This document shows, in pieces, positions 1 to 8,606 of a stretch of DNA of 64,000 nt; positions within the stretch are counted from its first letter, which is position 1; each line of letters starts with the position of its first letter. The notes beneath the pieces are model-generated. The model had not been told where the DNA came from, searched no databases, and saw only the letters and a program-made list of their open reading frames with translations. The position numbers and the translations under genes are program-made. This DNA is from Streptomyces sp. SCSIO 30461 (GTDB lineage Bacteria; Actinomycetota; Actinomycetes; Streptomycetales; Streptomycetaceae). The stretch is from assembly GCF_037023745.1 (NCBI RefSeq), contig NZ_CP146101.1, positions 4,704,001-4,768,000 of the forward strand, read 5' to 3'.

Positions 1-1
1 C

Positions 2-2065
2 GGCATCGTCCACCAGGTCAACCTGGAACGGCTCGCCACCGTCGTCACCGAGGGTCCGGACGGCACCCTGTTTCCTGACACCGTACTCGGCACCGACAGC
101 CACACCACCATGGTCAACGGCCTCGGCGTGCTCGGCTGGGGCGTCGGCGGCCTGGAGGCGGAGGCCCAGATGCTGGGCCTCGCCCAGCCGATCCGCATCC
201 CTCAGATCGTCGGCGTCTGCCTCACCGGCGCGGTGAGCCCCGGCACCTCGTCCACCGACGTGGTGCTCGCCCTGACCCGCCGGCTGCGCCAGGAGAACGT
301 ACGCGCCCTGATGCTGGAGTTCACCGGCCCGGGCGTCGCCGAGCTCTCCGCGCCCGACCGCTGCACCATCGCCAACATGGCTCCCGAGTACGGCGCCATG
401 TCCGCGTTCTTCCCGGTGGACGAGGAGATCCTGGACTATCTGCGACGCACCGGGCGCACGGAAGCCGCGGTGGCCCGGGTACGGGACTACTGCCTGCGCC
501 AGCGGATGCTGCGCGACGGCACCAAGCCCGTCTTCGGGCGGACCATCGACTTCGACCTCGGCGAGGTCGGCCCGAGCCTCGCCGGCCCGAGCCGCCCCGA
601 CCAGCGGATCTCCGTCGGCGAGCTGCCCGCCTCCTTCGCGACGCTGCACCCCGGCGAGATCCGCACCGAGGCGGACGTCTCCGACGGCGACCTGGTCATC
701 GCTGCCATCACATCCTGCACCAGCACCTCCAACCCGAAGGCGATGCTGGCCGCCGGACTGCTCGCCCGGCGCGCAGTCGAGCGAGGCCTGACGGTGCCCG
801 GGCACGTCAAGACCAGCCTCTCTCCCGGCTCCCGCGCGGTCACCCGCTACCTGGCGGACTCCGGGCTGCTCGCCGACCTGGAGAAGCTGGGTTTCCATGT
901 CACCGGATACGGCTGCATGACCTGCAACGGCGGCAGCGGCCCGCTCAACCCAGGGGTCGGCGAAGCCGTCGACAGCGCGGGCCTCACGGTTGCCGCCGTG
1001 CTCAGCGGCAACCGCAACTTCGAGTCCCGCGTCCACACTCAGGTCCGCGCCGGTTACCTCGCCTCCCCAGCCCTCGTGGTCGCCCTGGCTCTGGTCGGCA
1101 ACGTTCGCGCTGACCTGGAGAACGAGCCGCTCGGCAGGGACAGCGACGGCCAGCCCGTCCACCTGCGGGATCTGTGGCCGCACAACGGCGAACTGCGGGA
1201 ACTCGAAGACCAGTTCGTTACCCCCGAGGTGTTCGCGCACGACGAAGCGCCCAGCGCGTCCTGGGATGCGATCACCGCACCGGACAGCGAGGTGTACGCC
1301 TGGGACGAGACCTCCACGTACATCCGGCCCCCCGCCTACGTCGAACCGGCCCCCGCCCTCGGCCCGCTGACCGGAGCCCGTGCCCTGCTCGCGCTCGGCG
1401 ACGACATCAGCACCGACCACATCTCACCGGTCGGCGCCATCCCGGCGGACTCGCCCGCCGGGCGACACCTCATCGAGCGCGGGGTCCGCGACTTCAACTC
1501 CTACGGATCGCGCCGTGGCAATCACGAAGTGATGGCCCGCGGCACCTTCAGCAACCCCAGGCTGCGCAATCTGCTGGTCGGCGAGGGTGACAGCGGCGGT
1601 ACGACACTGCACCTGCCGAGCGGCGCAGTGCTGCCCGTCTTCGACGCCGCCCGGCGCTACACCGAAGCCGACACCCCCCTGATCGTGCTGGCCGGCCGCA
1701 GCTACGGCATGGGCTCCTCCCGCGACTGGGCCGCCAAGGGACCCTGGCTGCTCGGTGTCCGGGCCGTCCTCGCGGAGAGCTTCGAGCGCATCCACCGCGC
1801 CAACCTGTGCGCCATGGGCATCCTGCCTCTGCTGCTGCCCGCCGGGTACGGCTGGGCCGACCTCGGCCTGACCGGCCGGGAGCATTTCGCGCTGGACCTG
1901 GACCTGGTGCGGGAGACCGGCGAGGTGCGGGTCACCGCCGACGGGAAGGAATTCACCGTACGGGCCGATGTGCAGTCGGCGGGGGAGTGGGACGTCCTGC
2001 TGGCCGGCGGCACGCTGCCGTACCTGCTGCGGCGGATGCACGCGGAGGAGGGCGCGTCCTCATGA
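2..2065 (+). CDS. Aconitase-like isomerase/dehydratase, 5' end outside window
   Basis: Single-chain AcnA-type aconitase; the reading frame is open from base 2, so roughly the first 180-200 residues are missing. Seen: GTDSHTTMVNGLGVLGWGVG, the cluster cysteines in ITSCTSTSNP and YGCMTCNGGSGP, GDDISTDHISPVG, and the C-terminal swivel domain with YGMGSSRDWAAKG. The usual CIGNSGP stretch is CNGGSGP here, a change next to the [4Fe-4S] site that could alter the substrate. Aconitases interconvert hydroxy-tricarboxylates through an alkene. Divergent copies act in phosphinothricin (Pmi) and FR-900098 (FrbA) biosynthesis on phosphono- or phosphinomethylmalate. The stop overlaps the next start (ATGA). 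The company of ligases and a monooxygenase suggests a biosynthetic rather than TCA-cycle role (inference). Confidence 0.9.
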   Translation, partial: GIVHQVNLERLATVVTEGPDGTLFPDTVLGTDSHTTMVNGLGVLGWGVGGLEAEAQMLGLAQPIRIPQIVGVCLTGAVSPGTSSTDVVLALTRRLRQENVRALMLEFTGPGVAELSAPDRCTIANMAPEYGAMSAFFPVDEEILDYLRRTGRTEAAVARVRDYCLRQRMLRDGTKPVFGRTIDFDLGEVGPSLAGPSRPDQRISVGELPASFATLHPGEIRTEADVSDGDLVIAAITSCTSTSNPKAMLAAGLLARRAVERGLTVPGHVKTSLSPGSRAVTRYLADSGLLADLEKLGFHVTGYGCMTCNGGSGPLNPGVGEAVDSAGLTVAAVLSGNRNFESRVHTQVRAGYLASPALVVALALVGNVRADLENEPLGRDSDGQPVHLRDLWPHNGELRELEDQFVTPEVFAHDEAPSASWDAITAPDSEVYAWDETSTYIRPPAYVEPAPALGPLTGARALLALGDDISTDHISPVGAIPADSPAGRHLIERGVRDFNSYGSRRGNHEVMARGTFSNPRLRNLLVGEGDSGGTTLHLPSGAVLPVFDAARRYTEADTPLIVLAGRSYGMGSSRDWAAKGPWLLGVRAVLAESFERIHRANLCAMGILPLLLPAGYGWADLGLTGREHFALDLDLVRETGEVRVTADGKEFTVRADVQSAGEWDVLLAGGTLPYLLRRMHAEEGASS

Positions 2066-3438
2066 CGCACATTCTCGACCGGCTCGGCCTCCGGCGGGCC
2101 GTCGACGCCGATGCTCTCACCGCCGGGGCGAAGACCTTCGTCCCGGTGCACGTCGGTACCCACGACGTGCCCATCGGCGCCCTCCTCGACGCACTGGACG
2201 CCGACCCGACGCTGCTGCCGCCGCGCACCGGCCACCTGGGCAACTGGGAGGACATCGCGGCCGGCCGCTCCGGACCGATGGACTTCAACACCGCGATCTG
2301 CGGCGGTGGTCACGGCTATCCGCTGATCTACGGCTTCACCCGCACCGAGGCCGACACCGAGGGCGGCGACGAGGCGTACCAGCCCGGTTCGCTCATCGAC
2401 CAAGGCAGGCGGCACACCCTTCCGCTGCACACATGGGACGGCACCCGCTTCGTCCGCCGCGACCGCGGCAAGCCTCTCTTCTGCCCCCTGGTGCAGGCGG
2501 AGGTGGACGGGCAGCTGGTCCCACTGGTCGACCTGCACTGGCAGCGGATGCTCGCCCTGCCCGGCTACCGCTTCAGGCAGTGGGCCGCCGCTCTCACCGA
2601 CAAATCCCCGCTCGTCACCGACATGCTCGCCCTCCTTCTGGAACAGGCGGCCGCGCAGGGCCGCAACCAGGCGTTCGCCGAGCTGATCAGCCAGGCTGTG
2701 CGCCTGGACGGTGAGGTGCGCCGCTGCGATCTGCGGCCGGACGGCGCCGGTTTTGTGCTCGACGGTCAGCGCTATCCCTCGGCCCACGCCCTCGCCGAGG
2801 CAGTCATGCTCACGGTGCACGCGCTGGTGGAACCGGCAGAGTTCTTCGCGCGGCTGCCCGGACTACCGCCGGTCCTGCCAGTGATGTCGCTCCAGCTCAC
2901 CAACGTGCTGTTCGCGCTGCTCGACATGCACCACCCGGACCCCCCGGCGGGCCCGCCCGAGAGCCCTTTCATCACCCATCTCCACTGGGGCGCCCGGGCC
3001 ATGGCCGGCTGCCCGCCCCGGCGCGGTGGCTATCTATCCCGGCGCTCCACGGTGCGCTCCCTTCGCGCCATCACAGACCCGTTGGTCCAGCACTTTGACG
3101 CGGCCAACCCCGTGGCCTTCGTGCTGCTGCCCGCCCAGGCCTTCATGCTCTGCCCACCGAGTACGTCACCGTACGACGCCGAAATACTGGGGGAGCTGTT
3201 CCGCGGAGTACGAGCGGCGGGCCCTGAGGTCGCCTACGACACGACGCTGACCTGGCTGGACGGCAACCGCGACCGACTCTCGGAGTATCTGCGCGGCCGC
3301 TTCAGGAGCGGCAGCGGAGTGCCCGCCGACAACACCCTGCGCGACCCCGCCGTGCCCATCGAGCCCGAGGGCTTCCGCGAGCTGACCTTCCGCCAGGCAT
3401 GCGGTGTGGTCGGGGCGTTCGAGGAGGTACTGGGATGA
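2062..3438 (+). CDS. Unrecognised 458-aa protein inside the biosynthetic operon
   Basis: I do not recognise this family. The ATG at 2062 overlaps the aconitase stop by 4 nt, and its own stop overlaps the next ATG by 4 nt, so it is translationally coupled on both sides and very likely functional in the same pathway. The protein appears soluble, with no signal peptide or membrane span. The N-terminal part has HVGTHDVPIG and an FNTAICGGGHGYPLIYGF block rich in Gly/His. The C-terminal half has HLHWGARAMAGCPPRRGGY and AFVLLPAQAFMLCPP. The paired His and Cys residues could bind metal or form an active site, but this is speculation. Absence of a familiar motif makes it the best candidate for a new enzymatic step. 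Confidence 0.85.
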   Translation: MTHILDRLGLRRAVDADALTAGAKTFVPVHVGTHDVPIGALLDALDADPTLLPPRTGHLGNWEDIAAGRSGPMDFNTAICGGGHGYPLIYGFTRTEADTEGGDEAYQPGSLIDQGRRHTLPLHTWDGTRFVRRDRGKPLFCPLVQAEVDGQLVPLVDLHWQRMLALPGYRFRQWAAALTDKSPLVTDMLALLLEQAAAQGRNQAFAELISQAVRLDGEVRRCDLRPDGAGFVLDGQRYPSAHALAEAVMLTVHALVEPAEFFARLPGLPPVLPVMSLQLTNVLFALLDMHHPDPPAGPPESPFITHLHWGARAMAGCPPRRGGYLSRRSTVRSLRAITDPLVQHFDAANPVAFVLLPAQAFMLCPPSTSPYDAEILGELFRGVRAAGPEVAYDTTLTWLDGNRDRLSEYLRGRFRSGSGVPADNTLRDPAVPIEPEGFRELTFRQACGVVGAFEEVLG

Positions 3439-4433
3439 GGCTCGCCCACCGCGAGGTCGTCATCGCCCTCATGGAGCCGTTCGTCAGCAACACCGGCGTC
3501 ACCACCGAAGTGCGCCAGAGCATCGTCGAGATGACCTGGGAGGGACTGCTCGGACACGGGACCGCGCGCGGCGCCGACCCCGCGGAACTCGACACCTGCG
3601 CACGGCTGCTGGCCGGGACCTCACCGTACGGACTGCACGGTGCGCTGGATCGGCTTACGCGGGTGAGCCCCGCGACCCGGTCCGCCGTCGACATGGCGCT
3701 GCACGACCTGCTCGGCAAGGCGGCCGGGCAGCCCCTGCATCGGCTCCTCGGTCTCGACGGTCTGCCCGTCGAGCCCACCGCGCTCTCCATCGGCGCCTGT
3801 TCGGACGACGAACTCGTCAAGCAGGCAGGGCAGTTGGCCGACTGGCCGATCCTCAAGCTCAAACTTACCCCCGAGGACGACGGCAGTCGCGCCGGCGTTC
3901 TCCGCTCGGTCTATGACGGCCGCATCCGCGTTGACGGCAACGGCTCCTGGACCCCTGACCAGGCCCTCCGTGTCGCCGAGAAGTTGCACCGGCACGGCGT
4001 GGAGCTGCTGGAGCAGCCCGTCGCCCCCGGCACGCTCGACGACCTCCGGTACGTGCACGAACGTTCCCCGATCCCCGTCTTCGCCGACGAGGACTGCATC
4101 GGACGCGAGGACGTGCTGCGGCTCCGCGGCCGCGTGAGCGGCATCAACATCAAGCTGGTCAAGTGCGGCGGCCTGACCCACGCGCACGAGATGCTCACCC
4201 TCGCCCGGGCCTGCGGCCTGAAGACCATGCTCGGCTGCAAGGTGGAGAGCGCTCTTGGCACCACCGCCATGGCGCAGCTCGCCGGTCTCGCCGACCACCT
4301 CGACCTGGACGGACCGGTAGGCCTGCTCGACGACCCGTTCACCGGCGTACGCATCGACCGCGGCGTTCTCGCTCTGCCTGTGGCGCCCGGCATCGGCGCC
4401 ACCCCCGTCCACGAAATCCACGGAAAGGACTGA
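3435..4433 (+). CDS. Enolase-superfamily protein, dipeptide-epimerase-like
   Basis: 332 aa, muconate-lactonizing subgroup of the enolase superfamily, closest in motif pattern to L-Ala-D/L-Glu and other dipeptide epimerases. Seen: an LKLKLT strand carrying the first catalytic Lys, metal ligands in RVDGNGSW, LLEQPV and FADEDC, the second catalytic Lys in NIKLVKCGGL, and LGCKVESALGTTA near the barrel end. Such enzymes epimerise an alpha-carbon next to a carboxylate by a two-base mechanism with Mg2+. The ATG at 3435 overlaps the upstream stop, and the next gene starts 1 nt after this stop. In an operon with two ATP-grasp ligases, a role on a dipeptide or on an acid-amino acid conjugate is plausible. 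Cycloisomerase activity cannot be excluded. Confidence 0.88.
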   Translation: MRLAHREVVIALMEPFVSNTGVTTEVRQSIVEMTWEGLLGHGTARGADPAELDTCARLLAGTSPYGLHGALDRLTRVSPATRSAVDMALHDLLGKAAGQPLHRLLGLDGLPVEPTALSIGACSDDELVKQAGQLADWPILKLKLTPEDDGSRAGVLRSVYDGRIRVDGNGSWTPDQALRVAEKLHRHGVELLEQPVAPGTLDDLRYVHERSPIPVFADEDCIGREDVLRLRGRVSGINIKLVKCGGLTHAHEMLTLARACGLKTMLGCKVESALGTTAMAQLAGLADHLDLDGPVGLLDDPFTGVRIDRGVLALPVAPGIGATPVHEIHGKD

Positions 4434-4434
4434 C

Positions 4435-5394
4435 ATGCGGCTTCGCTGCGCCGTGCTCGACGACTTCCAGAACATCGCCACCACCGTGGCCGACTGGAGC
4501 CCCGTCCAGGAACGTGTGGAGGTCGTCAGCTTCACCGAGCACTTTGCCACCGAGAACGAACTGGCCTTCGCACTTGAGAACTTCGACATGGTGGTGACCC
4601 TGCGAGAGCGCGTGCCGTTCCGCGCTTCCCTGCTCGACCAGCTTCCCCGGCTCAAGCTGCTCATCGCCTCTGGCATGCGCAACTCGGTGATCGACTACGT
4701 GGCCGCCGAGCGCAACGGGGTGATCGTGTGCGGTACGGCAAGCACGTCGACCCCACCGGTCGAGCTGACGTGGGCGCTGCTACTCAGCCTCGCCCGCGGC
4801 ATCGTCACCGAGAATGACGCGCTGCGCGCAAACGGCCCCTGGCAGTCCACGGTCGGTGCCGACCTGCACGGTCGGCGTCTCGGCCTGCTCGGCCTGGGGA
4901 AGATCGGCAGCCGGGTGGCTCAGGTGGGCCTCGCCTTCGGCATGGAGGTGGTGGCGTGGAGCCAGAACCTCACCAAGGAACGCGCGGAGGAGGTCGGCGT
5001 CCAGTTGGCTGCCTCCAAGGAGGATCTCCTTGCCACCAGCGACTTCGTCTCCGTCCACCTCGTCCTGAGCGACCGGACCCGCGGGCTGCTCGGAGTGCCA
5101 GAGCTGGCCCTGCTCAAGTCGACCGCCTACCTGGTGAACACCTCGCGGGCGGCCCTTGTCGACCAGGACGCCCTGCTTGCTGTGCTGCAGGAGGGGCGGA
5201 TCGCCGGAGCCGGAGTTGACGTCTTCGACGTCGAGCCCCTGCCCGCCGCCCATCCCATGCGCACCGCGCCCCGGCTCTTGGCCACCCCCCACCTCGGCTA
5301 CGTCTCGCAGAGCAACTACCGCACCTATTACGGCCAGGCCGTCGAGGACATCCAGGCGTTCCTGGCCGGTGCTCCCGTACGGCGCCTCGGCTGA
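4435..5394 (+). CDS. D-isomer-specific 2-hydroxyacid dehydrogenase
   Basis: 319 aa NAD(P)-dependent dehydrogenase of the SerA/PdxB type. Seen: Rossmann motif GLGKIGSRVA near residue 145, catalytic Arg in VNTSRAALVDQDAL, Glu in GVDVFDVEPLP and His in TPHLGYVS. It has no ACT regulatory domain. It would interconvert a 2-oxoacid and a D-2-hydroxyacid in the pathway. The closest biosynthetic parallel I know is the SerA-like dehydrogenase of phosphinothricin clusters. The start is 1 nt after the epimerase stop, so it is part of the coupled operon; the next gene follows after about 50 nt. Confidence 0.93.
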   Translation: MRLRCAVLDDFQNIATTVADWSPVQERVEVVSFTEHFATENELAFALENFDMVVTLRERVPFRASLLDQLPRLKLLIASGMRNSVIDYVAAERNGVIVCGTASTSTPPVELTWALLLSLARGIVTENDALRANGPWQSTVGADLHGRRLGLLGLGKIGSRVAQVGLAFGMEVVAWSQNLTKERAEEVGVQLAASKEDLLATSDFVSVHLVLSDRTRGLLGVPELALLKSTAYLVNTSRAALVDQDALLAVLQEGRIAGAGVDVFDVEPLPAAHPMRTAPRLLATPHLGYVSQSNYRTYYGQAVEDIQAFLAGAPVRRLG

Positions 5395-5445
5395 CCTCGG
5401 CCCTGGCCGAACTTTCCCCGTCCCACGCCCATTGGAGAACCACCG

Positions 5446-6798
5446 GTGAGCCCGCACCGCCGCATGATGAAGCTCGGCGCCTTCCTTCCCGCGCCGGGGC
5501 ACCACGTCGCCGCCTGGCGGCACCCCAACGCCCGTCCCGACGGCGGACTCGACTTCGACTACTACCGCTCATTGGTACAGACCGCCGAACGCGGCAAGTT
5601 CGACATGATTTTCCTGTCCGACGGAGCCGGAGTGCGTACCAAGTACAAGGACGCCGACGAGCTGAGCCGTCAGGGCCGGATGGTGCACTTCGAGCCCCTG
5701 ACACTGCTCTCCGCGCTCGCTGTACACACCGAGCGCATCGGTCTTACGGCGACTGCATCCACGACTTACAACGAACCGTTCACTGTTGCCCGCCAGTTCG
5801 CCTCGCTCGACCACCTCAGCGCGGGCCGCTCCGGCTGGAATGTCGTCACCTCGGCGACCGACGCCGAGGCACGCAACTTCAACCTGGACAAGCAGCCAGA
5901 GCACGCCGCTCGCTACCACCGCGCCCGTGAGTTCATGGAGGTCGTCACCGGCCTGTGGGACAGCTGGGAGGACGACGCTTTCCTCTACGACAAGGAGTCG
6001 GGCCGGTTCTTCGACCCGGACAAGCTCCACATCCTCGGGCACAGGGGCGAGCACTTCTCAGTACAGGGACCGCTCAACGTAGCTCGTCCGCCCCAGGGAC
6101 ATCCGGTGATCGTGCAGGCCGGCTCCTCGCCGGACGGCCAGGATTTCGCCGCCCGCTGGGCGGAGGTCGTCTTCACGGTGCAGCAGACTCTGGACCAGGC
6201 GCAGACCTACTACCGCGGGCTGAAGAAGCAGATAGCCGACTACGGCCGCAACCCGGACGACGTGAAGATCCTGCCAGGTGCGTTCATCGTCGTGGGCCGC
6301 ACGCAGGCGGAGGCCGAGGACAAGTACGCCACCCTCCAGTCGCTGGTCGACCCAGTTGTCGGCCTCGGAATGCTCGCGTACCAGCTAGGCATGATCGACA
6401 TCTCCGGGTACCCGCTCGACGGTCCACTGCCCGAACTGCCCGCCGTCGAGGGCAGCACCAGCAAACAGCAGGTGATCTACGAGCAGGCCAGGAGACAGGG
6501 CCTGACCATCCGTGAGCTGTATCTCGCCGTCGCGGCCGGGCGGGGGCACCGCTTCCTGCTCGGCACGGCCGAGTCGATTGCCGACGAGCTGGAGGACTGG
6601 TTCGTCAACGAGGCTGCCGACGGCTTCAACATCATGCCCGACTTCCACCCCGACGGTCTGGACGCCATCGTCGACCTGCTTGTCCCCGAACTGCAGCGCC
6701 GCGGGCTCGTACGCACTGAGTACGAGGGCACCACGCTCCGGGAGAACCTCGGGCTGCCGCGGCCTGCCTTCCCGTCCGAGCCGGGAACGAAGACGTGA
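5446..6798 (+). CDS. NtaA/SnaA/DszA-type flavin-dependent monooxygenase
   Basis: 450 aa, GTG start with GGAGAA 9 nt upstream. Belongs to the bacterial-luciferase-like superfamily, nitrilotriacetate/pristinamycin monooxygenase branch: KLGAFLPAPGHHVAAWRHP at the N-terminus, GRSGWNVVTSATDAEARNF, ERGKFDMIFLSDG and PVIVQAGSSPDGQDFAARWA. These enzymes use FMNH2 supplied in trans and O2 to hydroxylate or cleave C-N or C-S bonds. The following gene is a flavin reductase overlapping by 4 nt, so both components of the system are present. In pantaphos biosynthesis a monooxygenase of this kind hydroxylates a phosphonomethylmaleate; together with the aconitase homologue this suggests oxidation of a small polycarboxylate or phosphonate (inference). 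Confidence 0.93.
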   Translation: MSPHRRMMKLGAFLPAPGHHVAAWRHPNARPDGGLDFDYYRSLVQTAERGKFDMIFLSDGAGVRTKYKDADELSRQGRMVHFEPLTLLSALAVHTERIGLTATASTTYNEPFTVARQFASLDHLSAGRSGWNVVTSATDAEARNFNLDKQPEHAARYHRAREFMEVVTGLWDSWEDDAFLYDKESGRFFDPDKLHILGHRGEHFSVQGPLNVARPPQGHPVIVQAGSSPDGQDFAARWAEVVFTVQQTLDQAQTYYRGLKKQIADYGRNPDDVKILPGAFIVVGRTQAEAEDKYATLQSLVDPVVGLGMLAYQLGMIDISGYPLDGPLPELPAVEGSTSKQQVIYEQARRQGLTIRELYLAVAAGRGHRFLLGTAESIADELEDWFVNEAADGFNIMPDFHPDGLDAIVDLLVPELQRRGLVRTEYEGTTLRENLGLPRPAFPSEPGTKT

Positions 6799-7292
6799 CC
6801 GTCGACGCATCGGCGCTGAGGTCCGTCCTGCGTTCGCACGCCTCGGGGGTCGCAGTACTCACTGCCTCTGGGGCGAACGGCCCGGTAGGAGTGACCGTCA
6901 CGTCGCTCAACTCCGTCAGCGCCACACCGGCACTGATCTCCGTCTCGCTCGCCGAGGTTTCGAACACCTTGGCCCAGATCAAGGACTGCGACCGGTTCGG
7001 CGTACAGCTGCTCGGCGCGCACCAGGCGGACGTGGCCCAACGGTTCGCGATGTCCGGCATCGATCGGTTCGCACCGCCCACCGGCTGGCACCACGGCGCC
7101 CACGGAGTGCCGCTTCTTGACGACTGCCTGAGCTGGCTGGTCTGTTCTCGATACCACCAGGTCAGGCTCGGTGACCACCACCTGCTGGTGGGTGCCGTCG
7201 ATCACGTGGAGCGCGGGATGCCGGGCGCCAGCCTGGTGCATCTGCACGGGAACCTGCAGCCGGTCACAGCCCTCACGCCAGCAAGGACCTGA
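6795..7292 (+). CDS. Flavin reductase partner of the monooxygenase
   Basis: 165 aa flavin reductase-like domain protein (NtaB/SnaC/HpaC type) that reduces FMN or FAD with NAD(P)H and hands it to a separate oxygenase. Seen: RSHASGVAVLTA near the N-terminus, GVTVTSLNSVSATPALISVS for flavin binding, FGVQLL and a C-terminal GDHHLLVGAVDHV strand. The GTG start lies inside the monooxygenase stop (GTGA, 4-nt overlap), which ties the two products stoichiometrically. Length matches the family. Confidence 0.93.
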   Translation: MTVDASALRSVLRSHASGVAVLTASGANGPVGVTVTSLNSVSATPALISVSLAEVSNTLAQIKDCDRFGVQLLGAHQADVAQRFAMSGIDRFAPPTGWHHGAHGVPLLDDCLSWLVCSRYHQVRLGDHHLLVGAVDHVERGMPGASLVHLHGNLQPVTALTPART

Positions 7293-7295
7293 AGC

Positions 7296-8528
7296 ATGCC
7301 CAAAATTCTGTTGCTCTCTCGCCAGCCGCTCGTCACGCGCCCTCTGCAGGAGTGGCTGGACCGCACTGCGGACGACATCGTCCTGGTCACGACTCCCAAG
7401 GCGGTCGTCGGTTCGGAGAGTGCCCTGGCCGCGTGCTTTCCACAGCACAAGCTTGTTGACGACTACCACTCCTGGTCCACGGAGCAGGCCGCCGAGGAAG
7501 CAGCCCGCGAGCACGGGGTGGACCTCGTTGCGAGCACGAGTGAGAGCGATGTACTGCGGGCCGCCCGGCTGCGGGCCCGCCTGGGTTTGCCGGGACAGGA
7601 CGTCGCGTCCGCGACTGCGTATCGGGACAAGGTGGTGATGAAGCAGCTGGCGCGCGCGGCCAGCGTCCGCGTCCCCGCGTTCGCCCCGGTCGACAACCCG
7701 CAGGATCTGCTCGACTTCATCGAGGCCGAAGGCTATCCCGCCGTGGTCAAGCCGCGCTCCGGGGCGGGAGCCGAGGGCGTGGCGATCCTGCGCGCCGCCG
7801 CAGACGTGACCGCCTTCCTCGGTCGTGAGCGGACATCGGACGTGCCCTATCTGCCGGGCCAGTGGATGGTCGAGAGCTATGTGACCGGCGATTTCTTCCA
7901 CGTCGACGGCATCATGCAGAACGGTCGGATCGTCTACGCCTGGCCAGGGCAGTACAGCGGAGGCCTGGCGGAGCGGATCCGTGACCAGCTGCATGTGGGG
8001 AGTGTCCTCCTCGCGCCAGAGGATGAGCGCACTGCAGTCATGATGCGGATGGCCAAGGATGTCATTGCGAGCCTGCCCGCGGCCGCGTTGCCCCTCGCCT
8101 TCCACCTCGAGGCATGGATCGGCCAGGACGGCGTACCGGTGCTGTGCGAGATCGCCAGCCGTGCGGGCGGATCCCTGATCGGCGAGCAATTCGAGCGCGC
8201 CTTCGGCATTCACTTGGCGCGGGAAGGGCTTCGGGCGCAGTGCGGCTTGGCTCTCGCCCAGACCGCCCAGCCTGCGGCCCCCTTGGTTGCCGTTGGCTGG
8301 GTGCTCCTCCCGCCTGGGCACGGCACCTTCGTACCACCAGCCCAGCCCTGCCCGGTTCCCGGGACGGAGGTCACGCTGCTGCGGGAACCCGGGGCGCATT
8401 GCGAGGGTGTGGAGCACGTAGGGGACGGGGCTGCCAGCGTTTTCGTCCAGGCCGATACCGCCGAGGCGGTCCGCAAGCTCCTTGCCGAAGCCATGGAGTG
8501 GTGGCACGAGAACACCGTCTGGCGCTAG
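7296..8528 (+). CDS. ATP-grasp ligase A
   Basis: 410 aa ATP-grasp carboxylate-amine ligase. Order: an N-terminal preATP-grasp domain (PKILLLSRQPLVTRPLQEWL), a central ATP-binding part with AVVKPRSGAGAEGVAIL, and the metal-binding end VLCEIASRAGG. The C-terminal 100 residues look like the substrate lid of bacilysin synthetase-type (BacD) dipeptide ligases. It would activate a carboxylate as an acyl phosphate and join it to an amine. It starts 3 nt after the flavin reductase stop with AAGGA upstream. A perfect palindrome covers its stop codon. Confidence 0.88.
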   Translation: MPKILLLSRQPLVTRPLQEWLDRTADDIVLVTTPKAVVGSESALAACFPQHKLVDDYHSWSTEQAAEEAAREHGVDLVASTSESDVLRAARLRARLGLPGQDVASATAYRDKVVMKQLARAASVRVPAFAPVDNPQDLLDFIEAEGYPAVVKPRSGAGAEGVAILRAAADVTAFLGRERTSDVPYLPGQWMVESYVTGDFFHVDGIMQNGRIVYAWPGQYSGGLAERIRDQLHVGSVLLAPEDERTAVMMRMAKDVIASLPAAALPLAFHLEAWIGQDGVPVLCEIASRAGGSLIGEQFERAFGIHLAREGLRAQCGLALAQTAQPAAPLVAVGWVLLPPGHGTFVPPAQPCPVPGTEVTLLREPGAHCEGVEHVGDGAASVFVQADTAEAVRKLLAEAMEWWHENTVWR

Positions 8529-8536
8529 CGCCAGAC
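8517..8536. promoter_or_regulatory. 20-bp perfect palindrome across a stop codon
   Basis: The two arms GTCTGGCGCT and AGCGCCAGAC abut with no spacer and include the TAG stop of ligase A. The gap to ligase B is about 78 nt, the longest in the operon. The palindrome could form an RNA hairpin that tunes downstream expression, or be a dimeric protein site. No U-tract follows, so it is not a standard terminator. Confidence 0.5.
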
Positions 8537-8606
8537 CGGCGCCTCGCGTCGAGTGGACGTCAGCCCGCTTCCCTTCCCCCTTCACAACCAGAGAGGACAA
8601 GCAGCC

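Noticed and set aside
1702-2820. 372-codon minus-strand frame under the aconitase and unknown genes
   Set aside because: Low-complexity, Arg/Val/Gly-rich shadow with no family features; the plus-strand coupling is unambiguous.
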